64,000 bases of DNA from Mycolicibacterium austroafricanum (lineage in GTDB: Bacteria; Actinomycetota; Actinomycetes; Mycobacteriales; Mycobacteriaceae). Numbering within the stretch: position 1 is the first letter of the stretch; each line of letters begins with the position of its first letter. The notes beneath the pieces were generated by a model. It made no database searches, was not told where the DNA came from, and was given only the letters and a program-made list of their open reading frames with translations. The position numbers and the translations under genes were made by a program. Below, piece after piece: positions 1 to 10,498 of this stretch. The DNA lies in contig NZ_CACSIP010000017.1 in NCBI RefSeq assembly GCF_902705885.1, positions 1 through 64,000 of the forward strand. The letters are read 5' to 3'.

Positions 1-436
1 GCGGGGGCTCCATCGGCGGTGCGAGCAGCGGGTCGGCGGCGGGTGGCTCGTTGGCCGGCATGGGCAGGAACATGTGGTTCGTGAACTGGTCCTGATAGGC
101 GCCGCCGCCACCGACCTTCACCCCGCCGCCTTCACCGGAGGACACCGCAGTGCCGTCGGGCAGCGTCACGGCGGTGTGCCCGCTGTTCCAGCCGACCACC
201 AGCGCGCCCGGTTGTGACCCGTGTTGGAAGCCGCGGGCGAGCAGTGCGCTTTCGATGTTGCCGGTGTGGAATCGGTCTCCGTAGACGGGTCTGCCGGTCG
301 CGGCGTTGGTCACCCACGACACCAAGCCGGAGCAGTCCGTCCCCGCTGGGCTGTCACCACCGGTGACGTACGGCGTGCCCGACACTTGGTTGACAAGCGT
401 CAAGAGTGTTGCGAGAGCAAACATGCGACGGGACAT
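1..436 (-). CDS. NlpC/P60-like cysteine peptidase, 3' end outside the window
   Basis: The first 145 residues are visible and the gene continues past base 1. The N-terminus resembles the helix and turn before the catalytic Cys of NlpC/P60 or CHAP-type cell-wall peptidases: GTPYVTGG, then TDCSGLVSW with the candidate nucleophile Cys35, then a candidate His87 in SGHTAVTLPDG. A Gly-rich stretch (GEGGGVKVGGGG) and a Pro-rich linker follow. No signal peptide is seen, because the catalytic fold begins almost at residue 1. The likely role is cleavage of peptidoglycan peptide bonds, but how it would be exported is unclear. The start is ATG at 436, with ATG at 424 as an alternative. A perfect CRP-type site lies 30 bases upstream of the start. 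Confidence 0.6.
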   Translation of the reverse strand, partial: MSRRMFALATLLTLVNQVSGTPYVTGGDSPAGTDCSGLVSWVTNAATGRPVYGDRFHTGNIESALLARGFQHGSQPGALVVGWNSGHTAVTLPDGTAVSSGEGGGVKVGGGGAYQDQFTNHMFLPMPANEPPAADPLLAPPMEPP

Positions 437-466
437 TAACAGCGGGTCTCTAAAACGACCAAAATC

Positions 467-482
467 TGTGACGGCATTCACA
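467..482. promoter_or_regulatory. CRP/Cmr-type binding site
   Basis: TGTGA-CGGCAT-TCACA is a perfect match to the symmetric CRP consensus TGTGA-N6-TCACA, which the mycobacterial cAMP receptor protein Rv3676 also uses. It lies 30 bases upstream of the peptidase start codon in a 257-base non-coding stretch (437-693). That stretch also holds two TGACTCA motifs and otherwise nothing recognisable. Regulation of the peptidase is inferred from position. Confidence 0.55.
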
Positions 483-693
483 ATTGACTCAGCTGTGACG
501 AGTGACTCACGAAAACCGTTGCGCTAGGACTTCATTGACCGGCTGCGGCGCCCATCGCCGATAGACAGTCAAAATGCTTGAGCTGCAACTAGTTTCGAAC
601 TTCAGCGGACAGTGGAAATGGCCGCTGCCAGCGTCCGCGCGCGCCGTTCAGGGGTGTGGGGCGCGGCGGTCCACCACAGCGGATCAGGCCCGA

Positions 694-1830
694 TCAGCCA
701 CGGGCCAAGAGCAGCGGGATCATCTGCTCGGCCGCGGTGAGCGACCCGTGCTGTCCTACCAGCGAAGATTCGACCGGCTCAGCGGTGCGACGCAGCATCC
801 CCGACGAACCCTTGGCGGCAGCGACCACATCCCCGATCCGCGGCCGGACGTCGTCGGCGATCCGGTCACCGAACCACCCGGCGGCGATGGCCTGGTCTCG
901 GCTCACGACCCAGGCTCGATCGGCGAGAACTTCGCGCCACAACGCCAGCACGTCCTCGACCGCCCCGGCGCGGGTGTAGAGATGACGGGCACGCACCTCT
1001 CCGCCGACCTCCTCCACGCCGTCGCGAAGCGATTCGGTGGCGTCGAGGTCGACCACCTCGGTCTCGTCGAGCGACACCATCCCGTGATCGGCGACCACGG
1101 CGAGCAAGCCGCCACTCGGCAGGTTCTCGATGATGGACTCGACCAGCGTGTCGACCTGCCGCAGTTGCATGCGCCATGCCGGTGAACCGGGTCCGTGGAG
1201 GTGGCCCACCAAGTCGAGGTCGGCGTGATAGCCGTAGCAGAATCCGCCGTCAGCGATCGCCGTCCGCACGGTGGCCGCCAGATCCCCGAGGGCGTGCACG
1301 CCGATGTAGCGACCACCCCGCAACACCGCGCGGGTCAGACCCGATCCGGTGAACTGGGCACCTGAGACCACGCTGACGCGCACGCCGGTGGCGGCGGCCC
1401 GCTCGAACACCGTCGAGCGGGGTTGCACCGCTTCGGGGACCAGCCGATCACGCAGATCCTCACCCCAGGGGTGCGGACGCCACCGCAACGCATTGATGAC
1501 CCCGATGTCGGGCATCCGGAAGGTCATCCCGACCATTCCGTGCTCGCCGGACCGGCATGCTGTCCCCACCGAGGCCAGACCTGCCGCCGTGGTGGAGGGG
1601 AAGCCGACCTGCAGTGTCGGCCCGCGCAGGCCGGCGAGCACCGGGGCGTCGGCCGAACAGGCGTCCAGAAGCTCCGCGCCCAGCCCGTCGATGAGCAGTA
1701 CGCAGGCTCCGCCGACGTCGGCGGCCAGCGGGATGCGCGGCTCGAACTCGGCGACCCCCATCGCGGCCAGTACCGAGGGCACCACATCGGCCAGATGGGG
1801 GACTGTGGAATCGGGGCGTGGCAGTTCCAT
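694..1830 (-). CDS. Alkaline phosphatase superfamily phosphodiesterase / nucleotide pyrophosphatase
   Basis: This 378-residue protein has the metal-site landmarks of type I phosphodiesterases and nucleotide pyrophosphatases. They are CVLLIDGLG (first metal Asp), GFPSTTAAGLASVGT (nucleophile Thr/Ser region), YHADLDLVGHLHG (Asp and His ligands) and VVADHGMV (Asp-His ligands). It should hydrolyse a phosphodiester or phosphonate; the substrate cannot be told. No signal peptide is evident. The ATG at 1830 begins one base after the stop of the receiver gene, which favours it over an upstream start at 1872 inside that gene. It is the last gene of a four-gene signalling operon, so its substrate may be a signalling nucleotide; that is speculation. 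Confidence 0.8.
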   Translation of the reverse strand: MELPRPDSTVPHLADVVPSVLAAMGVAEFEPRIPLAADVGGACVLLIDGLGAELLDACSADAPVLAGLRGPTLQVGFPSTTAAGLASVGTACRSGEHGMVGMTFRMPDIGVINALRWRPHPWGEDLRDRLVPEAVQPRSTVFERAAATGVRVSVVSGAQFTGSGLTRAVLRGGRYIGVHALGDLAATVRTAIADGGFCYGYHADLDLVGHLHGPGSPAWRMQLRQVDTLVESIIENLPSGGLLAVVADHGMVSLDETEVVDLDATESLRDGVEEVGGEVRARHLYTRAGAVEDVLALWREVLADRAWVVSRDQAIAAGWFGDRIADDVRPRIGDVVAAAKGSSGMLRRTAEPVESSLVGQHGSLTAAEQMIPLLLARG

Positions 1831-1831
1831 G

Positions 1832-2272
1832 TCAGAACTGAGGCAGCCGAACCACCTGCACGAAGAACTCATCGATCTGGCGTACCGCGTTCATGAACTG
1901 GTCGAGGTCGACCGGCTTGGTCACGTAGGCGTTGGCGTGCAACTTGTAGCTGCGCAGAATGTCCTCTTCTGCCGACGACGTGGTCAGCACCACCACCGGG
2001 ATGTGGCTGAGATCCGGATCGGACTTGATCTGCTCCAGCAGCTGCCGCCCGTCGTACTTCGGCAGGTTCAGATCGAGCAGAACGAGGTCCGGGCGGGGGG
2101 CGCCCTCGTAGGCGCCGCGCCGGTAGAGGAAGTCCAGCCCCTCCTCGCCATCGTGAGCGACATGCAGGTTGTTCTTGATCTTGTTGTGCTCGAAGGCTTC
2201 CCGCGTGATCAGTTCGTCTCCCGGGTCGTCCTCGATCAGCAGGACGTCGATGGCGCGCTCAGCCGGTGTCAT
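1832..2272 (-). CDS. Single-domain response regulator (CheY/Rcp1-like)
   Basis: The 146 residues form one receiver domain with no output domain. The acidic pair is Asp15/Asp16 in LLIEDD, the phospho-acceptor is Asp67 in LLDLNLP, the switch Thr is Thr97 and the invariant Lys is Lys119 in TKP. Proteins of this type (Rcp1 family) usually take phosphate from a phytochrome-like histidine kinase, and the kinase gene is immediately upstream with a 4-base ATGA overlap. The protein probably acts by protein contact or as a phosphate sink between the kinase and other partners of the operon. Confidence 0.9.
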   Translation of the reverse strand: MTPAERAIDVLLIEDDPGDELITREAFEHNKIKNNLHVAHDGEEGLDFLYRRGAYEGAPRPDLVLLDLNLPKYDGRQLLEQIKSDPDLSHIPVVVLTTSSAEEDILRSYKLHANAYVTKPVDLDQFMNAVRQIDEFFVQVVRLPQF

Positions 2273-3861
2273 GTGGGGAATCCTTCCAGTACTGGGGTCT
2301 CGGTGTCAGCGGTTGCGACTGGGAGGGTGAAGCGGAAGCGGGTGCCTTCGGTGTAGGAAGTGTCGATCCAGATGGTGCCACCGTGGTGCTCCACGATCTT
2401 CTTGCACAGCGCCAGCCCGATGCCCGTGCCGCTGTAGGCGTCGCGTCCGTGCAACCGTTGGAAGATGACGAAGACCTTGTCAACGAACTCCGGTGGAATG
2501 CCGATCCCGTTGTCCGCCAACGAGAACAACCAGTTCTGACCTTCTCCCTCAGTGTCCTCGCGGTATTCGATGACGATGCGCGGGACCTCGTCTTCGCGGC
2601 GGAACTTCATGGCGTTGCCGACGAGGTTCTGCCACAGCATCGCCAAGAGCGTGGGGTCGCCCTTGATCGTCGGCAGGCCGTCCGGAGGACGCTCGATCAC
2701 CGCGCCCGTCTCCTCGACGGACGTGGCCAGATTCGACAGCGCGGCGTCCAGCGTGGCGTCCAGGTCGACGTCGGTCTCGGTGGCGTTGAGCCGGCCGACC
2801 CGCGAGAAGGTGAGCAGGTCGTTGATCAGCACCTGCATCCGCTTGGCCCCGTCGACCGCAAAACCGATGTACTCGATCCCGCGCTCGTCGAGTTGGTCAC
2901 CGTAGCGCTTCTCGAGCAGCTGGCAGAACGACGTGACCTTACGCAGCGGCTCCTGCAGATCGTGGGATGCGACATAAGCGAACTGCTCGAGTTCGGCGTT
3001 GGACCGCCGGAGCTCGTCGGCTTGGACATCGAGCGCCTCGGTCGCCGCCTGCGACGCCTCGAGTTCCTCGACGATCTGCTCGCGCATCTCGTCCACATCG
3101 AGGGCGATGCCCCGGATGTCCTTGGGGCCCATCGGATGAATCGGTTCACCGAAGTTCCCGCGTGCGATACGACGGCACGACATCGCCAGCGCGTTCAGCG
3201 GTCGCAACACTGCCTGGCGCAGCAGCACAGCCAACAACAACATCGTCGCCACGAAGGCGCCCAGCATCGCCACCAGCACGCCGTTGCGCCAGGAGCGGAT
3301 CTGTTCGAGCTCCGCGATACCGTCGCTGCGGGCCTTCTCCAGACCATCGTTCTGAACATCGAAAAGTGTGCGCAGACGGTCGAATTCAGCTTTGCCGAGC
3401 GCACGGGACTCCTCGGCGATGACGGTGACGTCACCCGACCGGACGGCAGCTATCAGTGGCTCGGCATACGACGCGCGCCAGGACCCGGAGGCCTGCTCGA
3501 TGGCATCGAGATCCTCGAGCAGGTCCGGACGGTCCTGCTCGAGGATCCGGATATCGGCCGCCGCCTGCTGCTCGACCAGCCGGCCGTCGTCGTACGGAGT
3601 CAGGAACTGCGGATCGGCGGTGATGAGATACCCGCGCACCGCCGTCTCCTGATCGCGCAGCGCGCCCTGCAGTTGGTAGGCCGCCACTCGCGCGGGCTGG
3701 ATGTTCTCGATGAGCTGACCGGACACCTGATCGGTTCGACTCAACAGCAGCGCCACGGTGATTCCACCGGCCAGCACCACCACACCCATCACCGACAGCA
3801 CGAGGTACTGCCAGCCCTGAACAGTCAGTTGCGTTGCCCGCAACCGGCGCCGTGAGCTCAT
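2269..3861 (-). CDS. Membrane sensor histidine kinase with CHASE3 and HAMP domains
   Basis: The 530-residue kinase has a first membrane segment near residues 18-40, an outer CHASE3-like helical region (about 45-185, with RGYLIT), a second membrane segment (about 193-215), HAMP (about 216-268) and a short coiled coil. A HisKA domain follows with His300 in YVASHDLQEPLRKV, then a HATPase domain with an N box (QNLVGNAMKF), DNGIGIP and GTGIGLALCKK. SHDLQEPLRKV is typical of phytochrome-type kinases that phosphorylate single-domain receivers. It overlaps both neighbours by four bases, so translation is coupled. The outer signal is unknown; no haem, Cys or PAS motif is apparent. Confidence 0.93.
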   Translation of the reverse strand: MSSRRRLRATQLTVQGWQYLVLSVMGVVVLAGGITVALLLSRTDQVSGQLIENIQPARVAAYQLQGALRDQETAVRGYLITADPQFLTPYDDGRLVEQQAAADIRILEQDRPDLLEDLDAIEQASGSWRASYAEPLIAAVRSGDVTVIAEESRALGKAEFDRLRTLFDVQNDGLEKARSDGIAELEQIRSWRNGVLVAMLGAFVATMLLLAVLLRQAVLRPLNALAMSCRRIARGNFGEPIHPMGPKDIRGIALDVDEMREQIVEELEASQAATEALDVQADELRRSNAELEQFAYVASHDLQEPLRKVTSFCQLLEKRYGDQLDERGIEYIGFAVDGAKRMQVLINDLLTFSRVGRLNATETDVDLDATLDAALSNLATSVEETGAVIERPPDGLPTIKGDPTLLAMLWQNLVGNAMKFRREDEVPRIVIEYREDTEGEGQNWLFSLADNGIGIPPEFVDKVFVIFQRLHGRDAYSGTGIGLALCKKIVEHHGGTIWIDTSYTEGTRFRFTLPVATADTETPVLEGFPT

Positions 3862-5030
3862 CGCCTCACCCGCTCCACCCGCACCACCGCGATGTCGTCG
3901 GCGATCCCACCGCTGGATTGCGCCTGCTCCTCGACCGCATCGATCAGCGCGTCGACAAAAGCGCGGCCGGGCAGGGTGGCCAGTGAGCGGGCCAGTTCGA
4001 GCAACCCCGCCTCACCGAGCCGTTGGTTGCCCCGCCCGACGTGCCCTTCGAACAGTCCGTCGGTGAGCAGGACCAGTCCCTTGCCCTCGGGCAGATCCAC
4101 CTGTTGGGGCGCCCAGTCGCCGGCGTGCAGACCCAGCGCCGGACCGCCTGCGGGCTCGACCCACTCCACTGTGCCTCCACCGTGCAACAGCATCCCGGGG
4201 TGACCGGCACGCACTGCGGTCAGCAGCGTGCCCTCCGGCGGGATAGCCAGGCTGAGGACCGTCGCGAAGATCCCCTTGCCTGCGCGTTCGGCACGCAGGA
4301 TCCGCTCCAGCTGACGCATCCGATCCGCACCCCGCAAACCGGCGAAAGTCAATGCGCGCCAAGCAATCCGCAACGCCACCCCGAGCGCAGCCTCGTCCGC
4401 TCCGTGACCCGCCACATCGCCGATCATCACGTGGACGGTGCGGTCCGGAGTCTGCACGAAGTCGTAGAAATCACCTCCGAGCAGGGCGTTCTCCCGGCTC
4501 GGCCGATACTGGGTGACAATCTCGACACCGGGGCTGTCCAGCAGCAGAGGGGAGGGGAGCAGGCCGCGCTCCAGCCGGGCGTTCTCCCTGGCACGCAGCT
4601 GACTGGCATGCAGGTCGACGGCGGTCAGCTCAGCGCGCTTCCGCTCGATGGCATAGCGCACGGCGCGGCGCAACACCTCGGGGTCGACCCGGCCTTTCAC
4701 CAGGTAGTCCTGGGCGCCCGTGGCCACCGCCGAGATCCCTACGTGTTCGTCGTTGAGGCCGGTCAACACCACGACGGGGATGGTCGCGTCCTGCTTGGCG
4801 ATGCGGGTCAGGCCGTCGATCCCGTCGGCGTCGTGCAGATGCAGGTCCAGCAGGATGCAGTCGGGCCGGGCGCGGGCGATCTCGTGCTCGGCCTTGGCCA
4901 TCGACTCTGCCCAGACCACCCGGGTGTCGAAGCTCGCATCAGCGATCAGCTCTTCGACCAGGATGGCGTCCGCCCGATCGTCCTCCACCAGAAGCAGCGA
5001 CAGTTCCTCGCCGTCATCAGGCACGCGCAT
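3858..5030 (-). CDS. Receiver-PP2C phosphatase (RsbU/SpoIIE type)
   Basis: This 390-residue protein has an N-terminal receiver domain (about 10-130, with Asp62 in LLDLHLHDAD and Lys112) joined by a coiled segment to a PPM/PP2C phosphatase domain (about 165-388). Phosphatase landmarks are LLGGDFYDF, GDVAGHG, AGHPGMLL, LLTDGLFE and the C-terminal DDIAVVRV. Family members dephosphorylate anti-anti-sigma factors, releasing a sigma factor by partner switching. No anti-sigma or anti-anti-sigma gene lies in this window. It is the first gene of the operon, and its TGA overlaps the kinase start (ATGA at 3858-3861). Phosphorylation of Asp62 by the neighbouring kinase is the obvious proposal. Confidence 0.9.
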   Translation of the reverse strand: MRVPDDGEELSLLLVEDDRADAILVEELIADASFDTRVVWAESMAKAEHEIARARPDCILLDLHLHDADGIDGLTRIAKQDATIPVVVLTGLNDEHVGISAVATGAQDYLVKGRVDPEVLRRAVRYAIERKRAELTAVDLHASQLRARENARLERGLLPSPLLLDSPGVEIVTQYRPSRENALLGGDFYDFVQTPDRTVHVMIGDVAGHGADEAALGVALRIAWRALTFAGLRGADRMRQLERILRAERAGKGIFATVLSLAIPPEGTLLTAVRAGHPGMLLHGGGTVEWVEPAGGPALGLHAGDWAPQQVDLPEGKGLVLLTDGLFEGHVGRGNQRLGEAGLLELARSLATLPGRAFVDALIDAVEEQAQSSGGIADDIAVVRVERVRR

Positions 5031-5277
5031 GCGCTCCCGAATCCCCCTTGGCGCGCATTCGCGGCGCGCACCACCCTCGATTGACTATTTCCCGAGAATA
5101 CCCTGGGCCGCGGGTCCCGTCGGCAACACCTCGACGCGGCGTTGCGGACCACCGGGGCTGGGGGCCGCTGGTAACCTCCGACCGGTTGCCGTTCGGGATC
5201 GGGGGGAGGCGGCCCTGCGCCGTTTTCACGACCGACGAGCATCGACGACACCGCAGAATCCTGACGAAAAGAGTCGT

Positions 5278-6483
5278 GTGCGCACCGGTGAGATCAAGGC
5301 TTTGTCCGGCCTTCGCATCATCGCCGCCCTCTGGGTCGTCCTCTTCCACTTCCGGCCGCTGCTGGCCCAGGCGTCGCCGTCGGTGAGCAGCGCGCTGGCC
5401 CCGATGCTCAACGCCGGCGCGCAGGGGGTGGACCTGTTCTTCATCCTCAGCGGGTTTGTCCTGACCTGGAACTACCTCGACCGGATGGGGCAGGCCTGGT
5501 CCACCCGGGCGACCCTGCGTTTCCTCTGGCTACGGCTGGCACGCGTGTGGCCGGTGTACCTGGTGACGATGCACCTCGCCGCGGCATGGATCATCTTCAC
5601 GCTCAACGTCGGCCACGTGCCCGCCGAGCCCCCGGTGGTCGAGCAACTCAACGCGATCAGCTGGATCCGGCAGGTCCTGCTGGTCCAACTCTGGTTCCAG
5701 CCCTACTTCGACGGCTCGAGCTGGGACGGTCCGGCGTGGTCGATCAGCGCAGAATGGTTGGCCTACTTGCTGTTCGGGGCGCTGGTGCTGGTTGTCTTCC
5801 GGATCGCATCAGCGACCCGGGCGCGGGGACTGCTGTGGCTCGCGGTCGCCGCATCGCTGCCACCGGTGCTGCTCTTGCTGGCCAGCGGCGTGTTCTACAC
5901 GCCGTGGAGCTGGCTGCCGCGGATCGTCATGCAGTTCACCGCGGGTGCCCTGGCCTGCGCGGCGGTGCGCAAGCTCCAGTTGTCCCACCGGACCCGGCAG
6001 GCCTCCGGTGTGGCGTCACTGGTACTCGGGGGCGCCATCATCGGCGGGCTGTATCTGCTCGACGCCCACCCGCCCGCGTCGATCCACGACGCCAGTGGCC
6101 TCGTTGATGTGCTGTTCGTTCCGCTGGTCGTCACGATGGCGATCGGCGTGGGAACCCTGCCCGCGCTGTTGTCCACCCCGATCATCGTGTACCTGGGCCA
6201 CATCTCGTTCAGCCTGTACATGGTCCACGAGCTCGTGCACACCTCGTGGAACTGGGCGGTGATGCAGTTCGACATCACGTTGACGCCGAGCTGGTCGGCC
6301 AAGCTCGTGGTGCTCGGACTGATCGCTGTGGCAGGCATCGGCGCGGCGTTGCTGTATCACCTTGTCGAGGAGCCCGCGCGGCGTTGGATGCGGCGCATGG
6401 TCGATACCAAGGCCCCCGAGGAGCGCTCGGCCGCCGACCCACCGCACAACCGGCTGCAGTCGGTCGCGGCGCGCGCCGGATAA
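5278..6483 (+). CDS. Acyltransferase 3 family membrane protein (OafA-like)
   Basis: The 401-residue integral membrane protein begins with the family signature IKALSGLRIIAALWVVLFHF, where the His is the presumed catalytic residue. It continues with FFILSGFVLTWNY and about ten hydrophobic segments, ending in a polar tail. Such enzymes O-acylate surface sugars or other envelope molecules using cytoplasmic acyl-CoA. The GTG at 5278 is chosen because the family signature starts seven codons later and AAAGAG lies just upstream. A stand-alone SGNH hydrolase gene follows after 63 bases; in many bacteria these two activities are fused in one protein, so the pair probably works together. Confidence 0.85.
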   Translation: MRTGEIKALSGLRIIAALWVVLFHFRPLLAQASPSVSSALAPMLNAGAQGVDLFFILSGFVLTWNYLDRMGQAWSTRATLRFLWLRLARVWPVYLVTMHLAAAWIIFTLNVGHVPAEPPVVEQLNAISWIRQVLLVQLWFQPYFDGSSWDGPAWSISAEWLAYLLFGALVLVVFRIASATRARGLLWLAVAASLPPVLLLLASGVFYTPWSWLPRIVMQFTAGALACAAVRKLQLSHRTRQASGVASLVLGGAIIGGLYLLDAHPPASIHDASGLVDVLFVPLVVTMAIGVGTLPALLSTPIIVYLGHISFSLYMVHELVHTSWNWAVMQFDITLTPSWSAKLVVLGLIAVAGIGAALLYHLVEEPARRWMRRMVDTKAPEERSAADPPHNRLQSVAARAG

Positions 6484-6534
6484 CCTGGTCGGGCGCCTGC
6501 GGCGCGTCACCACCGCCGGTGACGCGGGCGACCC

Positions 6535-6540
6535 TACGCT
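6535..6540 (+). promoter_or_regulatory. -10 box of a leaderless transcript
   Basis: TACGCT fits the mycobacterial TANNNT -10 consensus and stands exactly six bases before the GTG at 6547. This is the spacing expected if transcription starts at the start codon. It would give the SGNH hydrolase its own promoter. Confidence 0.4.
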
Positions 6541-6546
6541 GTTCCG

Positions 6547-7251
6547 GTGAGTCGACTGTTGACTTTGGTGCTCGCCGCCGCCGTGTCCTTCGGCGCCTTC
6601 ACCGCACACGCTCCTGTGTTACGGCATCACGATGTCCGGCTCACCGATTTCGCCGTCAACCGCATCTCGGTGATCGGCGACTCCTATACGACCGGGGACG
6701 ACGACGGCGGCATCGGCGCCAAGGGGTGGCCCCCGCAGGTGTGGCGGGCCCTGACCCAGCACGGCATCGCGGTGACGCCGACGGTGGCCGCCGAAGGCGG
6801 GGCCGGATACTGCACTCGCGGCAACCGCGGCAGCGTGTACGAGGATCTGACGGTCAGGGCGGTCAAGCCGACCGACGCGCTGGTCGTGTTCTTCGGGTCC
6901 CGCAACGACATCGACGTCGATCCCACCCGGTTGTCGATCGCGATGTACGGCACGTTGAAGATGGCGCGTCAGATCGCGCATTCGGCGAAGTTCCTGGTGA
7001 TCGGGCCGCCCTGGCCGACAGCCGATCCGCCGCCGGCGATCACGCGCATCCGCGATGTGCTCGGTTATCAGTCCGAACTGGCCGGGGCGACCTTCGTCGA
7101 CCCGATCGCCGCCCGCTGGTTCGTCGACCAACCCGGTTTGATCGGCGCCGACGGCGTGCACCCGACCGACGCCGGGCACACCTACATGGCCGAGAAGCTC
7201 GCGCCCCTGATCGGCGCCGCGCTCAACCCGGCCTGGCGCCGCGGACGTTGA
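6547..7251 (+). CDS. Exported SGNH-family hydrolase
   Basis: The 234-residue protein has a signal peptide or anchor (residues 1-22, LLTLVLAAAVSFGAFTAHA) followed by an SGNH/GDSL fold. The motifs are block I ISVIGDSYTTG with nucleophile Ser46, an SRND block with the conserved Asn, and block V GVHPTDAGH with the catalytic Asp and His. It should hydrolyse an ester or transfer an acyl group outside the membrane. The position directly after an acyltransferase-3 gene suggests that it finishes or edits acylation of an envelope glycan. The GTG start is supported by the box at 6535. It is not the classical lipase type and the natural substrate is unknown. Confidence 0.82.
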   Translation: MSRLLTLVLAAAVSFGAFTAHAPVLRHHDVRLTDFAVNRISVIGDSYTTGDDDGGIGAKGWPPQVWRALTQHGIAVTPTVAAEGGAGYCTRGNRGSVYEDLTVRAVKPTDALVVFFGSRNDIDVDPTRLSIAMYGTLKMARQIAHSAKFLVIGPPWPTADPPPAITRIRDVLGYQSELAGATFVDPIAARWFVDQPGLIGADGVHPTDAGHTYMAEKLAPLIGAALNPAWRRGR

Positions 7252-7339
7252 CTCTGCGTTCCGGGCGGGGGTCGGACTTTCCCGCCCTGCACGCAGACTC
7301 AACGCAAAGGAAGGGGCGCCCGGTCAACCGGGCGCCCCT
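7248..7339. terminator. Two hairpins between convergent SGNH and katG genes
   Basis: A near-perfect 13-base inverted repeat (7248-7260 with 7291-7303, one mismatch) encloses further complementary GC runs. A second hairpin (7312-7339) has a perfect 12-bp stem AGGGGCGCCCGG and a TCAA loop. No long T tract follows, as is common in mycobacteria. It probably terminates transcription from both sides. Confidence 0.65.
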
Positions 7340-7353
7340 GTCCTTCCACGCTG

Positions 7354-9630
<2,277 letters not shown>

Positions 9631-10080
9631 TCACGGGTGTGATCGGGGAGTCTGCTGCGGCGAGCAATCGGGGCACAGGCCCCAGTAGACGACCTCGGCT
9701 TGATCGACGACGAACCCGTCCAAGCTGCCTGCCGGATCGGATGGGGTCAGGCAAGGAGCCTGGCCCACAGCGCAATCGACGTCGGTGATGGTGCCGCAGG
9801 AGCGGCACACCAGGTGGTGGTGGTTGTCGCCGACCCGTGATTCGTAGCGCGCGAGCGAGCCGGACGGCTGGATCTTGCGCACCAGGCCGACGGTGGTCAG
9901 CGCCGCGAGCACGTCGTAGACGGCTTGCCTGGACACCTCGGGAAGGACGTTTCGCACGGCACCGAAGATCGTGTCGGTGTCGGCGTGGGCGTGAGCTCTG
10001 ACGGCTTCGAGGACGGCCAACCTCGGTCGCGTCACCCGCAAATCCGCCAGGCGGAGCTGATCCGCATGGTCGGAGGGCAT
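9631..10080 (-). CDS. furA: Fur-family regulator FurA
   Basis: The 149-residue protein has an N-terminal winged helix (LRVTRPRLAVLEAV, VSRQAVYDVLAAL) and a C-terminal metal domain with HHHLVCRSCG and the second Cys pair LCPDC, typical of FurA. It represses itself and the downstream katG, and repression is relieved by oxidative stress. The arrangement furA-katG with a 36-base gap is the classical mycobacterial one. The start at 10080 coincides with the predicted transcription start, so the mRNA is probably leaderless. Confidence 0.93.
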   Translation of the reverse strand: MPSDHADQLRLADLRVTRPRLAVLEAVRAHAHADTDTIFGAVRNVLPEVSRQAVYDVLAALTTVGLVRKIQPSGSLARYESRVGDNHHHLVCRSCGTITDVDCAVGQAPCLTPSDPAGSLDGFVVDQAEVVYWGLCPDCSPQQTPRSHP

Positions 10081-10086
10081 GCCTAC

Positions 10087-10115
10087 GTTCTACGTTCTTT
10101 TTTGGATTGAGTCAA
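10087..10115 (-). promoter_or_regulatory. furA promoter and AT-rich FurA operator
   Basis: Read on the minus strand there is TTGACT (10110-10115), a 17-base spacer and TAGAAC (10087-10092), then six bases to the ATG. The spacer contains an A run and a tandem repeat of GAACGTA. FurA is known to bind an AT-rich element at this place in mycobacteria. The site limits here are inferred. Confidence 0.65.
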
Positions 10116-10151
10116 GTATTTGTCGTCAGGTCATCCGCCATCGGGCGCTGT

Positions 10152-10157
10152 TAGGGT
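10152..10157 (+). promoter_or_regulatory. -10 box of a leaderless transcript
   Basis: TAGGGT lies six bases before the ATG at 10164, the spacing expected for a leaderless mRNA. It is divergent from the furA promoter, 37 bases away. Confidence 0.45.
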
Positions 10158-10163
10158 GCCCGG

Positions 10164-10457
10164 ATGATCCGAAACGTGGTTCTCGCCAAGCTGAAAACGG
10201 GCTACGACGTCGCCGAGGTTGAGCAGATTCAGCAGGGTCTGCGCAACCTGGACTGCCCGGGAACCCGGCGGTACACGGTGGGAAGCGACGCCGGTCTGCG
10301 CGAGGGCAACTGGGATTTCGTGATCGTGGCGGACTTCGAGGACACCGCCGCCTACCAGGGTTACGACGAGGACACCGAGCACAACCGGCTGCGCTCACGA
10401 CTGGCGCCGTTCATCGACCAGGTGGCCCGGGCCCAGTTCGAGCTTCCCGACTCCTGA
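10164..10457 (+). CDS. Dabb (stress-responsive alpha/beta-barrel) domain protein
   Basis: This 97-residue protein is a single Dabb domain: IRNVVLAKLK at the start, a central NWDFVIVADFEDTAAYQGY motif and a C-terminal strand (QVARAQFEL). Dabb proteins form dimeric alpha/beta barrels. Some act as small enzymes in polyketide cyclisation, but for most the role is unknown. Nothing in the sequence fixes a substrate here. It is divergent from furA and could respond to the same oxidative signal, though no shared operator was recognised. Confidence 0.8.
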   Translation: MIRNVVLAKLKTGYDVAEVEQIQQGLRNLDCPGTRRYTVGSDAGLREGNWDFVIVADFEDTAAYQGYDEDTEHNRLRSRLAPFIDQVARAQFELPDS

Positions 10458-10498
10458 CCCGCGGCCCGGGACGCCCGGCGCCGCTGAATGGACCGGCG

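Noticed and set aside
2266..3855. A 529-codon plus-strand frame opposite the histidine kinase
   Set aside because: It mirrors the kinase gene codon by codon and has no domain; it is a GC-bias shadow.
4720..5277. An N-terminal extension of the acyltransferase-3 protein
   Set aside because: It is antisense to the receiver-PP2C gene and lacks family similarity; the family starts at about 5278.
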